Part shown: positions 1 through 8,319 of the stretch, one piece after another
Numbering within the stretch: the stretch's first letter is position 1
Layout: each line of letters opens with the position of its first letter
Assembly: GCF_000620785.1 (NCBI RefSeq)
Contig: NZ_JIAI01000007.1
Location: 368,134-432,133, forward strand
Length of the DNA: 64,000 bases
Direction: 5' to 3'
Source of the DNA: Actinospineispora acaciae DSM 45401
GTDB lineage: Bacteria; Actinomycetota; Actinomycetes; Mycobacteriales; Pseudonocardiaceae
Notes under the pieces: model-generated
The model's input: the letters and a program-made list of their open reading frames with translations, nothing else
Told to the model about the DNA's origin: nothing
The model's database searches: none
Position numbers and translations under genes: made by a program

Positions 1-2
1 GG

Positions 3-296
3 CTGGAGGACGTGCACCTGATGACCGAGGACGACGTGCCCGCCGTCTTCGACAGGTACACGAACGCCTTCCTGAAGATCCACTTCGAGATCCCGGCCGG
101 CCGCGAGGACGAGTACGCCCGCAAGGTCCTGGTCAAACACCTCCAGGAGGGCAACTCGTACGGCATCTGGCTCAAGCACACGCACGCCAAGTTCCCCCAG
201 CCCGAGCTGGGCTCCTGGCTGTCCAACTCCGCCACCGTCGGCGAGAGCTGGACCCCGCCGAAACTGGCCGGCTGGGAACCCCCGTCCGCGCACTAG
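3..296 (+). CDS. C-terminal end of an unidentified protein (partial)
   Basis: The reading frame is open from the window edge and ends with TAG at 294-296, so about 97 residues of a longer protein are visible. It is acidic at the start (TEDDVPAVFDRYT) and rich in Trp and Pro near the end. I see no motif that assigns a family. An internal GTG at 12 and ATG at 21 exist, but the open frame running off the edge makes a truncated view more likely than a short gene. The stop codon directly abuts a palindromic repeat, and an amino-acid permease follows on the same strand, so an enzyme of amine or amino-acid metabolism is possible but not shown. Confidence 0.6.
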   Translation: MEDVHLMTEDDVPAVFDRYTNAFLKIHFEIPAGREDEYARKVLVKHLQEGNSYGIWLKHTHAKFPQPELGSWLSNSATVGESWTPPKLAGWEPPSAH

Positions 297-340
297 ACCC
301 GTGAGTGGCCAGGGCCGCCATAGCGACCCTGGCCACTCAC
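297..340. repeat. Dispersed palindromic repeat, copy 1
   Basis: The core arms GTGAGTGGCCAGGG (301-314) and CCCTGGCCACTCAC (327-340) are perfectly complementary across a 12-nt centre. The element begins at the stop codon of the upstream gene. Three further copies of the same sequence lie at 13507, 18676 and 31959. It can fold into a strong hairpin and may act as a terminator, but no U-tract follows. This is the only copy between two genes on the same strand, and it lacks the outer ACCC/GGGT pairing of the others. Confidence 0.9.
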
Positions 341-395
341 GACCACGGGGGCACGGCAACGGCGCCGTGCCCCTCTCCCACCACCGGAGGCGGTC

Positions 396-1982
396 ATGAC
401 AGAGACGTCAGACAGGCCAACCCAGCAGGCCGGCGCGGGCAAGCTGCGCCGTTCGATCACCTGGACCGGCGCGTTCTGGGTGGCCAGCGGGGTGCCGGCG
501 CTGGTGCTGTTCTCCATCGGGTCCATCGCGTCCACGGTGGGCACGGTGTCGGTGCTGGTCTGGGCGATGTCGGTGACGCTGGGGCTGATCCAGAGCTTCA
601 CCTACGCGGAGATCGCCGGGCTGTTCCCGAACAAGTCGGGCGGGGCGTCGGTGTACGGCGCGATGGCCTGGGTGCCGTACTCCAAGTTCGTCGCGCCGGT
701 GTCGGTGTGGTGCAACTGGCTGGCCTGGTCGCCGGTGCTCACCATCGGCGCCGGGCTGGGCGCGGGCTATCTGTTGACCGCGCTGTTCCCGCCGGACGCG
801 GTGATCAACACTTGGTCGCTGAAGCTGGTCGACCTCGGCGCGCTCAAGGACGGGCTGGAGCTGCGGCTCAACGCCCAGTTCGTGATCGCCGCCGCGCTGT
901 TGTTGCTGGTCTTCGCACTGCAGCACCACGGCATCCTGCGCGCGGCTCGGGTCCAGACGGTGGTCGGGCTGGCGGTGCTGGTGCCGCTGCTGGTCGTCGG
1001 GCTGGTGCCGCTGCTGACCGGTGACGTGGTGGCCCGCAACTTCCAGCCGTTCGCCCCGATCAGCGGGGCCTGGGACCAGGCGGGCTGGACGCTGTTCGCG
1101 GGCGGGCTGTTCCTCGCGGCGTGGTCGGCGTACGCGTTCGAGACGTCGGTCTGTTATACGAGCGAGCTGAAGGACCCCGGCCGGGACACCGTGAAGGCGA
1201 TCTTCGCCTCCGGCCTGGTGTGCCTGCTGATGTACGTGCTGGTGCCGTTCACGTTCCAGGGCGCGCTGGGGCTGGACCGGCTGGTCAGCAAGCCGATCGT
1301 GGACAACACCGGGGTGGCCGCCGCGATGGTCGACATGGTCGGCGGGGGCGCGCTGGTGGGCAACCTGCTCACGATCATGCTGATCCTGGCCGTGCTGCTG
1401 TCCATCATGACCACGATGGCCGGCTCGTCGCGGACCCTGTACCAGGGCTCGGTGGACGGCTGGCTGCCTCGTTATCTGGGCAGGGCCAACAAGCACGGGG
1501 CGCCGGCGCGGGCGATGTGGACGGACCTGTGCTTCAACCTGCTCCTGCTGCTGATGAGCGACTACGTGTTCGTGCTCGCCGCGTCCACGGTGTGCTACAT
1601 GATCTTCAACTTCCTGAACCTGAACGCCGGCTGGCTGCACCGGGTGGACTCCCCCGACCGGCCCCGGCCGTGGCGGGCGCCGACCGCGCTGATCGCGATC
1701 GGCGGGGTGCTCGGGTTCGGCAACGCCGTGCTGTTGGGTTGGGGCGCGAACGTGTGGGGCGCCGGCGCGCTGCTCACCGGCCTGGTGTTCGCCGCGCTGA
1801 TCATCCCGGTGTTCGCGTTCCGGCACTACGTCCGCGACCGCGGCCGCTTCCCGGCGGCGATGTACGCCGACGCCGGTACCGAAGCGACCACCGCACCCGC
1901 CCGCCGCGCCGGACTCCGCCCCTACCTCGCACTCGCCGGCGGCGTAGCCGCCGTACTCCTCGGCCTCTACCTCCGCGCGTAA
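396..1982 (+). CDS. APC-family amino acid permease
   Basis: This 528-residue protein has about twelve hydrophobic segments. A short hydrophilic N-terminus is followed by the characteristic first transmembrane helix of the APC superfamily (GVPALVLFSIGSIAS, about residues 31-45) and the segment SFTYAEIAGLFPNKSGGASV around residues 68-87, which matches the conserved helix-2/loop region where these transporters carry a Glu and Gly-rich stretch. Members import amino acids or amines by cation symport or exchange across the inner membrane; the substrate cannot be read here. ATG at 396 follows GGAGG with good spacing. It converges on the transketolase pair. Confidence 0.85.
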   Translation: MTETSDRPTQQAGAGKLRRSITWTGAFWVASGVPALVLFSIGSIASTVGTVSVLVWAMSVTLGLIQSFTYAEIAGLFPNKSGGASVYGAMAWVPYSKFVAPVSVWCNWLAWSPVLTIGAGLGAGYLLTALFPPDAVINTWSLKLVDLGALKDGLELRLNAQFVIAAALLLLVFALQHHGILRAARVQTVVGLAVLVPLLVVGLVPLLTGDVVARNFQPFAPISGAWDQAGWTLFAGGLFLAAWSAYAFETSVCYTSELKDPGRDTVKAIFASGLVCLLMYVLVPFTFQGALGLDRLVSKPIVDNTGVAAAMVDMVGGGALVGNLLTIMLILAVLLSIMTTMAGSSRTLYQGSVDGWLPRYLGRANKHGAPARAMWTDLCFNLLLLLMSDYVFVLAASTVCYMIFNFLNLNAGWLHRVDSPDRPRPWRAPTALIAIGGVLGFGNAVLLGWGANVWGAGALLTGLVFAALIIPVFAFRHYVRDRGRFPAAMYADAGTEATTAPARRAGLRPYLALAGGVAAVLLGLYLRA

Positions 1983-2014
1983 CACGCGCTCGCGCCCCCG
2001 GCCCCCGCTATCGG

Positions 2015-2082
2015 CCGCACACCCGGTTTCTCACCGGCACATGCACTGAAGCCGTTGTGCGGCGTGCACAGCGGGTGTGCGG
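2015..2082. terminator. Long inverted repeat between converging genes
   Basis: CCGCACACCCG at 2015-2025 and CGGGTGTGCGG at 2072-2082 are exact reverse complements with a 46-nt spacer. Inside it TGCAC (2043-2047) and GTGCA (2064-2068) can extend a nested stem. It lies between the stop codons of the permease (1982) and transketolase C-terminal subunit (2092), so a bidirectional terminator is the simplest reading. Confidence 0.5.
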
Positions 2083-2091
2083 GCCAATCCG

Positions 2092-3018
2092 CTACGGGCG
2101 GAAGAAGGTGCGGGCGCGGGCGGATAGGGCGGCGGTGGTCAGGTGGTGGGCGCGGTCGTGGTCGGGGATCGTGCCGTAGCCGCGTATCTCGTGGTCGCGG
2201 GCGACGCCGAGGGCGGCGATTCGGTGTGGGCGGTCCTCCAGGGCGGTGGCTAGTACGTGCGTCGAGGTGCCCGCGAGGTAGGGCTCGACCAGGAGCACGT
2301 CGGCCCGGTCCGGCAGGGCGGCGCGGAGGACGGCGGTGTCCAGCGGGCGGACGGTCGGGGTGTAGACGACTGTCACGTCCAGGCCCTCGGTGGCGGCCAG
2401 CACCCGGTCGGCGACCGGGCCGACGGCGAGCGCCAGGCCTCGGCGGCCGGTGCGCAGCACGGACATCTCGCCCTGGGCGGAGTAGGCGGTCGCGTTGGGG
2501 GCCTCGGTCAGGCGCAGGTAGACGCGGTCGTCGCGGTCGGCGGCGGCGCGCAGCAGCGGCGGGACCTCCGCGGGGTGGCCGGGTACCTGGATCGTCCAGC
2601 CGGGCAGGGTGTCGATCAGCGCCACGTCGCCGGGGCTCATGTGGGTGCGCCCGGTGAACGGGTAGTCGTACGAGGCGCCGACGCTGACCAGGATGCCGCC
2701 CACGTCCTGGTGCCCGAGGTCCAGCTTGACCTGCTCGAACGGGCGCTCGACCAGGAACGAGCCGATGGTGTGCGCGATCGGGCGCATGCCGGTGAGCGCG
2801 AGCCCGCCGGCCACGCTGACCAGCAGCTGCTCCCGGATGCCGACGTTGATCACGCGGTCCGGGTGGTCCTGTTCGGCGACCGTGAACCGGTCGCGGCTGA
2901 TCTCGGCCAGCACCAGCGCGACCCGGGGGTCGTCGTCGAGCAGCTCGGTGGCGGCGGCGACGAACGTGTCGCGCATGCCGATCGTCTGGGTGGTGACGGC
3001 TGGCTCGGTGACAGACAT
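2092..3018 (-). CDS. Transketolase, C-terminal subunit
   Basis: This 308-residue protein corresponds to the pyrimidine-binding and C-terminal domains of transketolase. It carries the region DRVINVGIREQLLVSVAGG (about residues 54-72), where the conserved Glu activates thiamine diphosphate, and the later pattern of the transketolase C-terminal fold. With the 227-residue N-terminal subunit encoded 4 bp upstream it would form a split transketolase, moving two-carbon ketol units between sugars in the cytoplasm. Split forms are found in secondary sugar pathways as well as primary metabolism, so the exact substrate is open. The gene starts at ATG 3018. Confidence 0.88.
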   Translation of the reverse strand: MSVTEPAVTTQTIGMRDTFVAAATELLDDDPRVALVLAEISRDRFTVAEQDHPDRVINVGIREQLLVSVAGGLALTGMRPIAHTIGSFLVERPFEQVKLDLGHQDVGGILVSVGASYDYPFTGRTHMSPGDVALIDTLPGWTIQVPGHPAEVPPLLRAAADRDDRVYLRLTEAPNATAYSAQGEMSVLRTGRRGLALAVGPVADRVLAATEGLDVTVVYTPTVRPLDTAVLRAALPDRADVLLVEPYLAGTSTHVLATALEDRPHRIAALGVARDHEIRGYGTIPDHDRAHHLTTAALSARARTFFRP

Positions 3019-3022
3019 GGGT

Positions 3023-3706
3023 TCAGCCCCCGTTCGGTTCGACCTGGGCGACCACGGCGAGCGGGCGCCCGGGGTGCGGATCGGTGAACGCGCCGTAGAG
3101 CGCTTCGTGGTCGCGGCCGTCCACCGCCCGGCCGGTCCAGCCCTCCAGCTCGAACCGGCGCTCGATGCCGCCCGGCCAGCCGTGGCTGGACGAGGCGTTG
3201 TCCACCACGACGGCGGTGAGCTGCTCCAGCCCCAGCCGGCCGGCCAGCTGGATCGCCTCGGCGTTGCTGCCCTCGTCCAGCTCGGCGTCCCCGACCAGCA
3301 CCACCAGCCGGGGCGCCGTGCGCCGCTGCGCCCGCCAGCCCAGCGCGATGCCCAGCGCGAGCGGCAGCCCGTGCCCGAGCGAGCCGCTGCTGATCTCCGC
3401 GCCGGGCAGCACCACCCGGTCCGGGTGCATGCCCAGCGGCGAGCCGAACGCGCCCCAGTCGTCGAGCGCGCCCTCGTCCAGGAAGCCCTTGACGACCAGG
3501 GTCGCGTAGAACGCCATCGCGCCGTGCCCCTTGGACAGCAGGAACCTGTCCCGGTCGGGGTCGGCGGCGTTGCCCGGGCGCAGGTCGAGCACCCTGTCGT
3601 AGAGCACCCAGAGCACGTCCATCGTGCTGGTGGCCGCCACCGAGTGCTTCTCGTCGCCGGTCAGCCGCGCCATCAACGCGGGCAGGTCGGCATATCCGTA
3701 TGCCAT
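3023..3706 (-). CDS. Transketolase, N-terminal (ThDP-binding) subunit
   Basis: The thiamine-diphosphate motif begins GDAELDEG at residues 139-146 and ends at Asn170, the standard spacing for transketolases. SKGHGAMAFYA (58-68) and GSLGHGLPLALG (108-119) are further family signatures around the cofactor. The 227-residue length is that of a split N-terminal subunit rather than the roughly 650-700 residues of the fused enzyme. I chose ATG 3706, although an in-frame ATG four codons upstream (3718) is possible. Its stop lies 4 bp before the partner gene, so the two are co-translated. Confidence 0.88.
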   Translation of the reverse strand: MAYGYADLPALMARLTGDEKHSVAATSTMDVLWVLYDRVLDLRPGNAADPDRDRFLLSKGHGAMAFYATLVVKGFLDEGALDDWGAFGSPLGMHPDRVVLPGAEISSGSLGHGLPLALGIALGWRAQRRTAPRLVVLVGDAELDEGSNAEAIQLAGRLGLEQLTAVVVDNASSSHGWPGGIERRFELEGWTGRAVDGRDHEALYGAFTDPHPGRPLAVVAQVEPNGG

Positions 3707-3740
3707 GCGTCCCAGCATGGACCCTCAAGCAAGCTAGAGG

Positions 3741-5036
3741 TCAAGGGTGCAGGCGCAGGTGCCAGGCGTGGGCCTGCTGGTCGGTCAGGGCGGCGACCTG
3801 GTCGATCACCACGCGCCAGCGGGCGGCGTCGTCCGAGGCGGCCAGCCAGGCCTCGGCCAGCGGGGCGGCCAGGGTGTCCGGGGCGCCGGCGGCGATCGCC
3901 TCGGTCAGCTCGGTCAGCAGCTCGCGCTGCTCGGCCTGCATGCGCAGCCTGGCGGGGTCTGCCATCACGTAGCGGACCGCGACCGCCTTGAGCAGCGCCA
4001 CCTCGGCGGCCACCAGCGGCGGGACGACCAGGTCGGCGGCGTAGCGGGCCAGCGGGCGGTGCCCGTACACCGCGCGGGTGGCGTCGGCGGCGGCACCGGC
4101 GAACCGGCTGACCAGCTCGCTGGTCAGCCGCTTGAGCGCGACCTGGCCGGCGGCCGACGGGTCGGGCCGGTTCGCCACGGCGGCCACCACGGGCAGCGCG
4201 AGCAGCCGTAGCCCGGCCTCCTCGCAGGCCGCGCGGTCGGCGCCGAAGTGCGTGGCGGCCAGCTCGGCGAGCGCACCCCGCTCCCGCCGGTCGGCCAGCG
4301 CGGACAGCCGGATGCGGCCGGCCAGGATGCCGTCCTCCACGTCGTGCACCGAGTACGCCACGTCGTCCGACCAGTCCATGACCTGCGCCTCCAGGCACCG
4401 CCGGCCGTCCGGAGCACCGTCGCGCAACCATTCGAACGCGGGCAGGTCGTCGGCGTAGACCCCGTACTTGCGCCCCACTGCTGGCCTGGCCGGCCCTGCC
4501 GATCTCGCCGGCTCCGCCGGCCATGGGTACTTGCAGCAGGCGTCCAGCGAGGCCCTGGTCAGGTTCAGCCCGCCGCCGTCCACCTTCGGCTCCAAGCGAA
4601 CCAGGGTCCGCAGCGTCTGCGCGTTGCCTTCGAAGCCTTCCAGCCCGGCCCGCCGCACCGCGACCTCGTCCAGCGCCCGCTCGCCGTTGTGCCCGAACGG
4701 TGGGTGGCCGATGTCGTGCGCCAGCCCGGCGGTGTCCACCACGTCCGGATCACAGCCCAGCTCCTCGGCCAGGCCACGGCCGATCTGGGCCACCTCCAAC
4801 GAGTGCGTGAGCCTGGTCCGGGGCATGCCGGTGACCTCCGCGCCCTCCCCCGGGCCGACCACCTGCGTCTTCCCAGCCAGCCGGCGCAGCGCGGCCGAGT
4901 GCAGCACCCTGGCCCGGTCCCTGGCGAACGGACTGCGGTACTCCGAACGGGCGCCGTTCACGGCCGACCGCTTGGCCCGCTCGGGCAACATCCGAGCCCG
5001 CTCGTGCTCGCCGTACCCCTCGAACCCAGGACTCAC
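3741..5036 (-). CDS. dgt: dGTPase-like deoxyguanosinetriphosphate triphosphohydrolase
   Basis: This HD-domain protein of 431 residues carries the metal ligands of the family: H78 in RTRLTHSLEVA and the paired H107-D108 in AGLAHDIGHPPFGHNGER. Enzymes of this type hydrolyse dGTP or other dNTPs to the nucleoside and tripolyphosphate, controlling precursor pools. The start is GTG 5036, whose GTGA overlaps the stop of the upstream YdcF gene, a translational coupling. A Pro/Ala-rich stretch around residues 175-190 (PAEPARSAGPARPAVG) looks like a lineage insertion. The substrate preference cannot be read from sequence. Confidence 0.9.
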   Translation of the reverse strand: MSPGFEGYGEHERARMLPERAKRSAVNGARSEYRSPFARDRARVLHSAALRRLAGKTQVVGPGEGAEVTGMPRTRLTHSLEVAQIGRGLAEELGCDPDVVDTAGLAHDIGHPPFGHNGERALDEVAVRRAGLEGFEGNAQTLRTLVRLEPKVDGGGLNLTRASLDACCKYPWPAEPARSAGPARPAVGRKYGVYADDLPAFEWLRDGAPDGRRCLEAQVMDWSDDVAYSVHDVEDGILAGRIRLSALADRRERGALAELAATHFGADRAACEEAGLRLLALPVVAAVANRPDPSAAGQVALKRLTSELVSRFAGAAADATRAVYGHRPLARYAADLVVPPLVAAEVALLKAVAVRYVMADPARLRMQAEQRELLTELTEAIAAGAPDTLAAPLAEAWLAASDDAARWRVVIDQVAALTDQQAHAWHLRLHP

Positions 5037-5722
5037 CCGAGCCCGGAACCCTCTGTCTCGACCGACGCGTGGGTCAGCCGGTAGAACAGCAGCGCGCCGG
5101 TCTCCCGGACGATGTAGCGGGCCTGGGTCTCCCTGGTCTGCACGACGGGACCGCTGCGCGTCGGCGACGTCCACGACGGCAGCCCGGCGTCCCTGGCCAT
5201 CGTCCGCGCCCGCAGCGAGTGCCACGGGTCGCTGACCAGCAGCGCCGAGTGCCAGCCCGTCGCGCCGGCCACCTTCGCCACCGCGCGCAGGCTGCCGAGG
5301 GTGTCCGAGCCCTCGCCGACCGAGGTCACCGCCCGCCCCGGCACGCCGCGCCCGACCAGGTAGCGACGGCCGGCGTCCGCCTCGGTGAACCCGTCGCCCG
5401 CGCGCCGGCCGCCGACCGTGACGATGCTCGCCGCCACGCCCTGTTCGTAGAGCGCCTGGGCGTGCCGCAGCCGGGAGGCGAAGATCGGGCTCGGCGAGCC
5501 GTCGTACTGGGCGGCGCCGAGCACCACCACCACGTCCACCGGCCGCCGGTCGTCCACCCTGGCCTCCTGCCAGACCCGGAAGGCGGTGCCGCCGACGATG
5601 AGCGCGGCCACCAGCAGCACGCCCACCACCAGCCGCCGCGCCCAGTGCGGGCGGCCGGGACTCGCGGCGGGGATGGCGAAGAACGGGCGAAGTGCCCGCC
5701 GCGCCGGCGCGCTCACGGGCAC
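5033..5722 (-). CDS. YdcF-family (DUF218) membrane-anchored protein
   Basis: The 229-residue protein has one N-terminal transmembrane segment (about residues 30-48, LVVGVLLVAALIVGGTAF) followed by an exterior DUF218 domain starting VDVVVVLGAAQYDGSPSP. Family members such as SanA and YdcF are linked to envelope integrity; their biochemical reaction is mostly unknown. The first candidate start is GTG 5722. The gene overlaps dgt by 4 bp and lies 4 bp downstream of the XdhC-like gene, so all three probably form one transcript. Confidence 0.82.
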   Translation of the reverse strand: MPVSAPARRALRPFFAIPAASPGRPHWARRLVVGVLLVAALIVGGTAFRVWQEARVDDRRPVDVVVVLGAAQYDGSPSPIFASRLRHAQALYEQGVAASIVTVGGRRAGDGFTEADAGRRYLVGRGVPGRAVTSVGEGSDTLGSLRAVAKVAGATGWHSALLVSDPWHSLRARTMARDAGLPSWTSPTRSGPVVQTRETQARYIVRETGALLFYRLTHASVETEGSGLG

Positions 5723-5726
5723 TCGC

Positions 5727-6764
5727 TCATGTGCCGATCCGGCCTTCGGTGGCCGCCAGCGCGGTCGCGGCCCGCCCGGACCGCACGGCGATCACCTCCG
5801 CGACGATGGACACGGCCGTCTCCGCCGGGGTGCGCGCGCCGAGGTCGAGCCCGACCGGGCCGTGCAGCCGGGCCAGCTCGCCGACGGTGAGGCCGGCGGC
5901 GGTCAGCCGCTCGCGGCGGGCGGCCTGGGTGCGCCGCGAGCCCAGCGCGCCGAGGAACCCGCGCCCGCTCCGGACCCCGTCGACGAGCAGTGCGTCGAAC
6001 GCGGGCGCGTGGTCGAGCAGGACCAGCACGTCGGCGTCGGTGAACTCGGCGAGTGCGGCGCGCGCCTCGGCCAGCTCGGTGACCACCCGCCCGGTCCAGC
6101 CGAGCAGGCCGGACTGCGCGAGCAGGGCGTCGCCGATCGCGCCGGCACCGACGACGAGCACGGTGGGCACCGGCACCCACAGGTCGAGCAGGACGTCCAG
6201 GCCGGCCTCGGTGATCCGCTCGGTGCTGGTGGCGCCGCGGCGCAGTAGCCTGCCCGCCACGGCGGCGGCCAGGTCGTCGGCCTCCGGCGTGCCCAGTCCG
6301 CCGTGCCGGTCGGTCAGGTCGGGGCCGGTGAGTACGAGCTGGCGGGCGCCGTCGGCGGTGCTGGCGAGCGCGGCGGGGCGGCCCTCGGCGAGGGCGGTAC
6401 CGAGCGCGTCGGCCAGCTCCGCCGGCATCGGGTGCCCGAGCAGGGTGGCCCCGCCGGCGCAGGCCAGGCCCACGTCCACGGCGTCCGACTCGGCCACGTG
6501 CGCGTCGCGGACGGCCGGGCCCGCGGACGCCTGCTGGGCCAGCGGCACCGCCACCGGGTCCAGCGCGCCCAGGTACAGCCGGCCCAGGGTCTCCCCGGCG
6601 GGTCCGGCGGCGAGCAGCTGGCCGGGCTCGACGGTGCCGAAACCGTGCCGGTCCAGAACCCGCACCACGCCGACCCCGTGCGGCGCCCAGCGGCGCAGCG
6701 CGCTGCCCAGCTCGCGGGTGTCGGCGGGATTCTCGGCGGGATTCGACGTGATACCCACGAGCAC
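5727..6764 (-). CDS. XdhC/CoxF-family molybdenum-cofactor insertion protein
   Basis: About 345 residues with a Rossmann motif VLVVGAGAIGDAL near residue 200 and the C-terminal region GFLGALGSRRTQAARRERL and ARTPAETAVSIVAEVIA typical of XdhC. XdhC proteins bind sulphurated molybdenum cofactor and load it into xanthine dehydrogenase or related hydroxylases. No molybdenum hydroxylase subunit is in this window, so the client is encoded elsewhere or the protein has another role. The start is uncertain: GTG 6764 and GTG 6758 are both possible and neither has a clear ribosome binding site. Confidence 0.8.
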   Translation of the reverse strand: MLVGITSNPAENPADTRELGSALRRWAPHGVGVVRVLDRHGFGTVEPGQLLAAGPAGETLGRLYLGALDPVAVPLAQQASAGPAVRDAHVAESDAVDVGLACAGGATLLGHPMPAELADALGTALAEGRPAALASTADGARQLVLTGPDLTDRHGGLGTPEADDLAAAVAGRLLRRGATSTERITEAGLDVLLDLWVPVPTVLVVGAGAIGDALLAQSGLLGWTGRVVTELAEARAALAEFTDADVLVLLDHAPAFDALLVDGVRSGRGFLGALGSRRTQAARRERLTAAGLTVGELARLHGPVGLDLGARTPAETAVSIVAEVIAVRSGRAATALAATEGRIGT

Positions 6765-6829
6765 AAGCGTACGGCGCCCCACGACAACCCCGAGCGCCGA
6801 CGCGCGTGCGTCGCGTCGGTCACCCCCGC

Positions 6830-6860
6830 TTGACCTGAACCGCTGTTGAGGTCGCAGGTT
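6830..6860 (+). promoter_or_regulatory. Candidate MerR-type promoter and operator
   Basis: A -35-like TTGACC at 6830-6835 is followed 19 bp later by a weak -10 (CAGGTT, 6855-6860). Between them lies a 22-bp imperfect palindrome at 6832-6853 with arms GACCTGAAC and GTTGAGGTC. The long spacer filled by a palindrome is the arrangement that MerR-family activators untwist. The ATG of the MFS gene at 6868 is only 7 bp from the -10, implying a leaderless mRNA. No MerR gene is present in the window. Confidence 0.45.
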
Positions 6861-6867
6861 TGACCGC

Positions 6868-8319
6868 ATGACGACTTCCGATCCGGCCCGTGACGAAAGT
6901 ATGGGCTTCGTGGACTCCGTGGGCTCCTGGGCCGAGCTGCTGGGCCGGCGGTACCTGGGCGCGATGGTGGTGCTGGCCGGCGGCGTAGCGCTGTACGCCA
7001 CGAACGTGTACGTCACGATCAGCCTGTTGCCGTCCGCGATCGCCGAGATCGGCGGTGAGCGGCTCTACGCCTGGAGCACCACGGTGTTCCTGTTGGCCTC
7101 GGTGGTGTCGGCGGTGCTGGTCAGCAAGGCGCTGGCCGGGCTGGGCAGCCGCCGGGCGTACCTGGTGGCGCTCGCGCTGTTCCTGGCCGGGACGCTGGCG
7201 TGCGCTATTGCCCCGTCGATGCCGGTGTTGCTGGCCGGGCGGGCGGTGCAGGGTGTCGGCGCGGGGCTGCTGGCCGGCCTGGGGTACGCGCTGATCCGCT
7301 CCACGCTGCCCGCGAGGCTGTGGGCGCGGGCCAGCGCGCTGCTGTCCGCGATGTGGGGGGTCGGCACCTTCGTCGGCCCCGCGCTCGGCGGCGCGTTCGC
7401 CGAGTTCGGCAGCTGGCGCGGCGCGTTCCTGGCGCTGGCGGCGGCCTCGGCCGGTGTCGCGGCGTTGGTCCCGCGAGTGCTGGCGAGCTCCGGCACGCGG
7501 GGGCGCGATGACGTGCGGCCGGAGCCGTTCCCGCTGGTCGCGCTGGTGCTGCTGGCCTCGGCGGCGCTGGTGGTGAGCGTGGCCAGCGTGATCGCCACGC
7601 CGCTGGCGAGCACGGTGGGCGTGCTGGTCGGGCTGGTCCTGATCGCCGCGTTCATCTCCTACGAGCGGTGGGCGTCGGTGCGGGTGCTGCCCGCCGACAC
7701 GTTCCGGCGCGGCTCGCGGCTGCGCTGGATCTACGCCACGATCGGGCTGCTGGCCATGACCTCGATGACGGAAGGCTTCATCCCGCTGTTCGGGCAGCGG
7801 CTGGCCGGGCTGGCGCCGCTGGCCGCCGGGTTCCTCGGCGCGGCGCTGGCGCTGGGCTGGACCATCGGCGAGCTGCCCAGCGCGAGCGCGGCACGGGCGG
7901 CGACCATCCGACGCATCATCGTCGCCGGCCCACTGCTGGGCGGGCTCGGCCTGGCGCTGGCCGCCCTCACCCAGCGGTCCGCGCCGGGCGGCGGGACGCT
8001 CGCGCTGTGGGTGCTCGCCTTCCTCGCCGCCGGCGCCGGCGTCGGCATCGCCTGGCCGCACCTGTCCACCGCCGCGATGAGCAGCGTCGCCGACGAGCGT
8101 GAGGGCGACAAGGCGTCCGCCGCGATCAACACCGTGCAGCTGGTGGCGAACGCGTTCGGTGCGGCGGTCACCGGCGTGGCGGTCAACCTCGGCGAGCCGG
8201 ACACCGTCCGGTCGGCGCACTACCTGTTCGGCGGGTTCGTACTGATCGCGGCGCTCGGGCTGGTCACGGCGGTGCTTGCCGTTCGACCAGCGGGAACCGG
8301 CCGGAGCGCAGCAGCGTGA
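6868..8319 (+). CDS. MFS drug-efflux-type transporter
   Basis: 483 residues with about fourteen hydrophobic segments and the MFS pattern seen in the helix 4-5 region (AGRAVQGVGAGLLAGLGYALI, split across two helices) and repeated in the second half. The closest resemblance is to drug:H+ antiporters. ATG 6868 has no Shine-Dalgarno and probably starts a leaderless message from the MerR-like promoter just upstream. Its last 56 bp overlap the 3' end of the converging sigma-factor gene, so the final residues of one or the other may be lineage-specific extensions. Confidence 0.85.
   Translation: MTTSDPARDESMGFVDSVGSWAELLGRRYLGAMVVLAGGVALYATNVYVTISLLPSAIAEIGGERLYAWSTTVFLLASVVSAVLVSKALAGLGSRRAYLVALALFLAGTLACAIAPSMPVLLAGRAVQGVGAGLLAGLGYALIRSTLPARLWARASALLSAMWGVGTFVGPALGGAFAEFGSWRGAFLALAAASAGVAALVPRVLASSGTRGRDDVRPEPFPLVALVLLASAALVVSVASVIATPLASTVGVLVGLVLIAAFISYERWASVRVLPADTFRRGSRLRWIYATIGLLAMTSMTEGFIPLFGQRLAGLAPLAAGFLGAALALGWTIGELPSASAARAATIRRIIVAGPLLGGLGLALAALTQRSAPGGGTLALWVLAFLAAGAGVGIAWPHLSTAAMSSVADEREGDKASAAINTVQLVANAFGAAVTGVAVNLGEPDTVRSAHYLFGGFVLIAALGLVTAVLAVRPAGTGRSAAA

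Noticed and set aside
408..1985. A 525-codon open frame on the minus strand opposite the amino-acid permease
   Set aside because: Its translation is rich in Arg, Gln, His and Pro with no domain, as expected for the antisense frame of GC-rich coding DNA; the plus-strand permease has clear helices and motifs.
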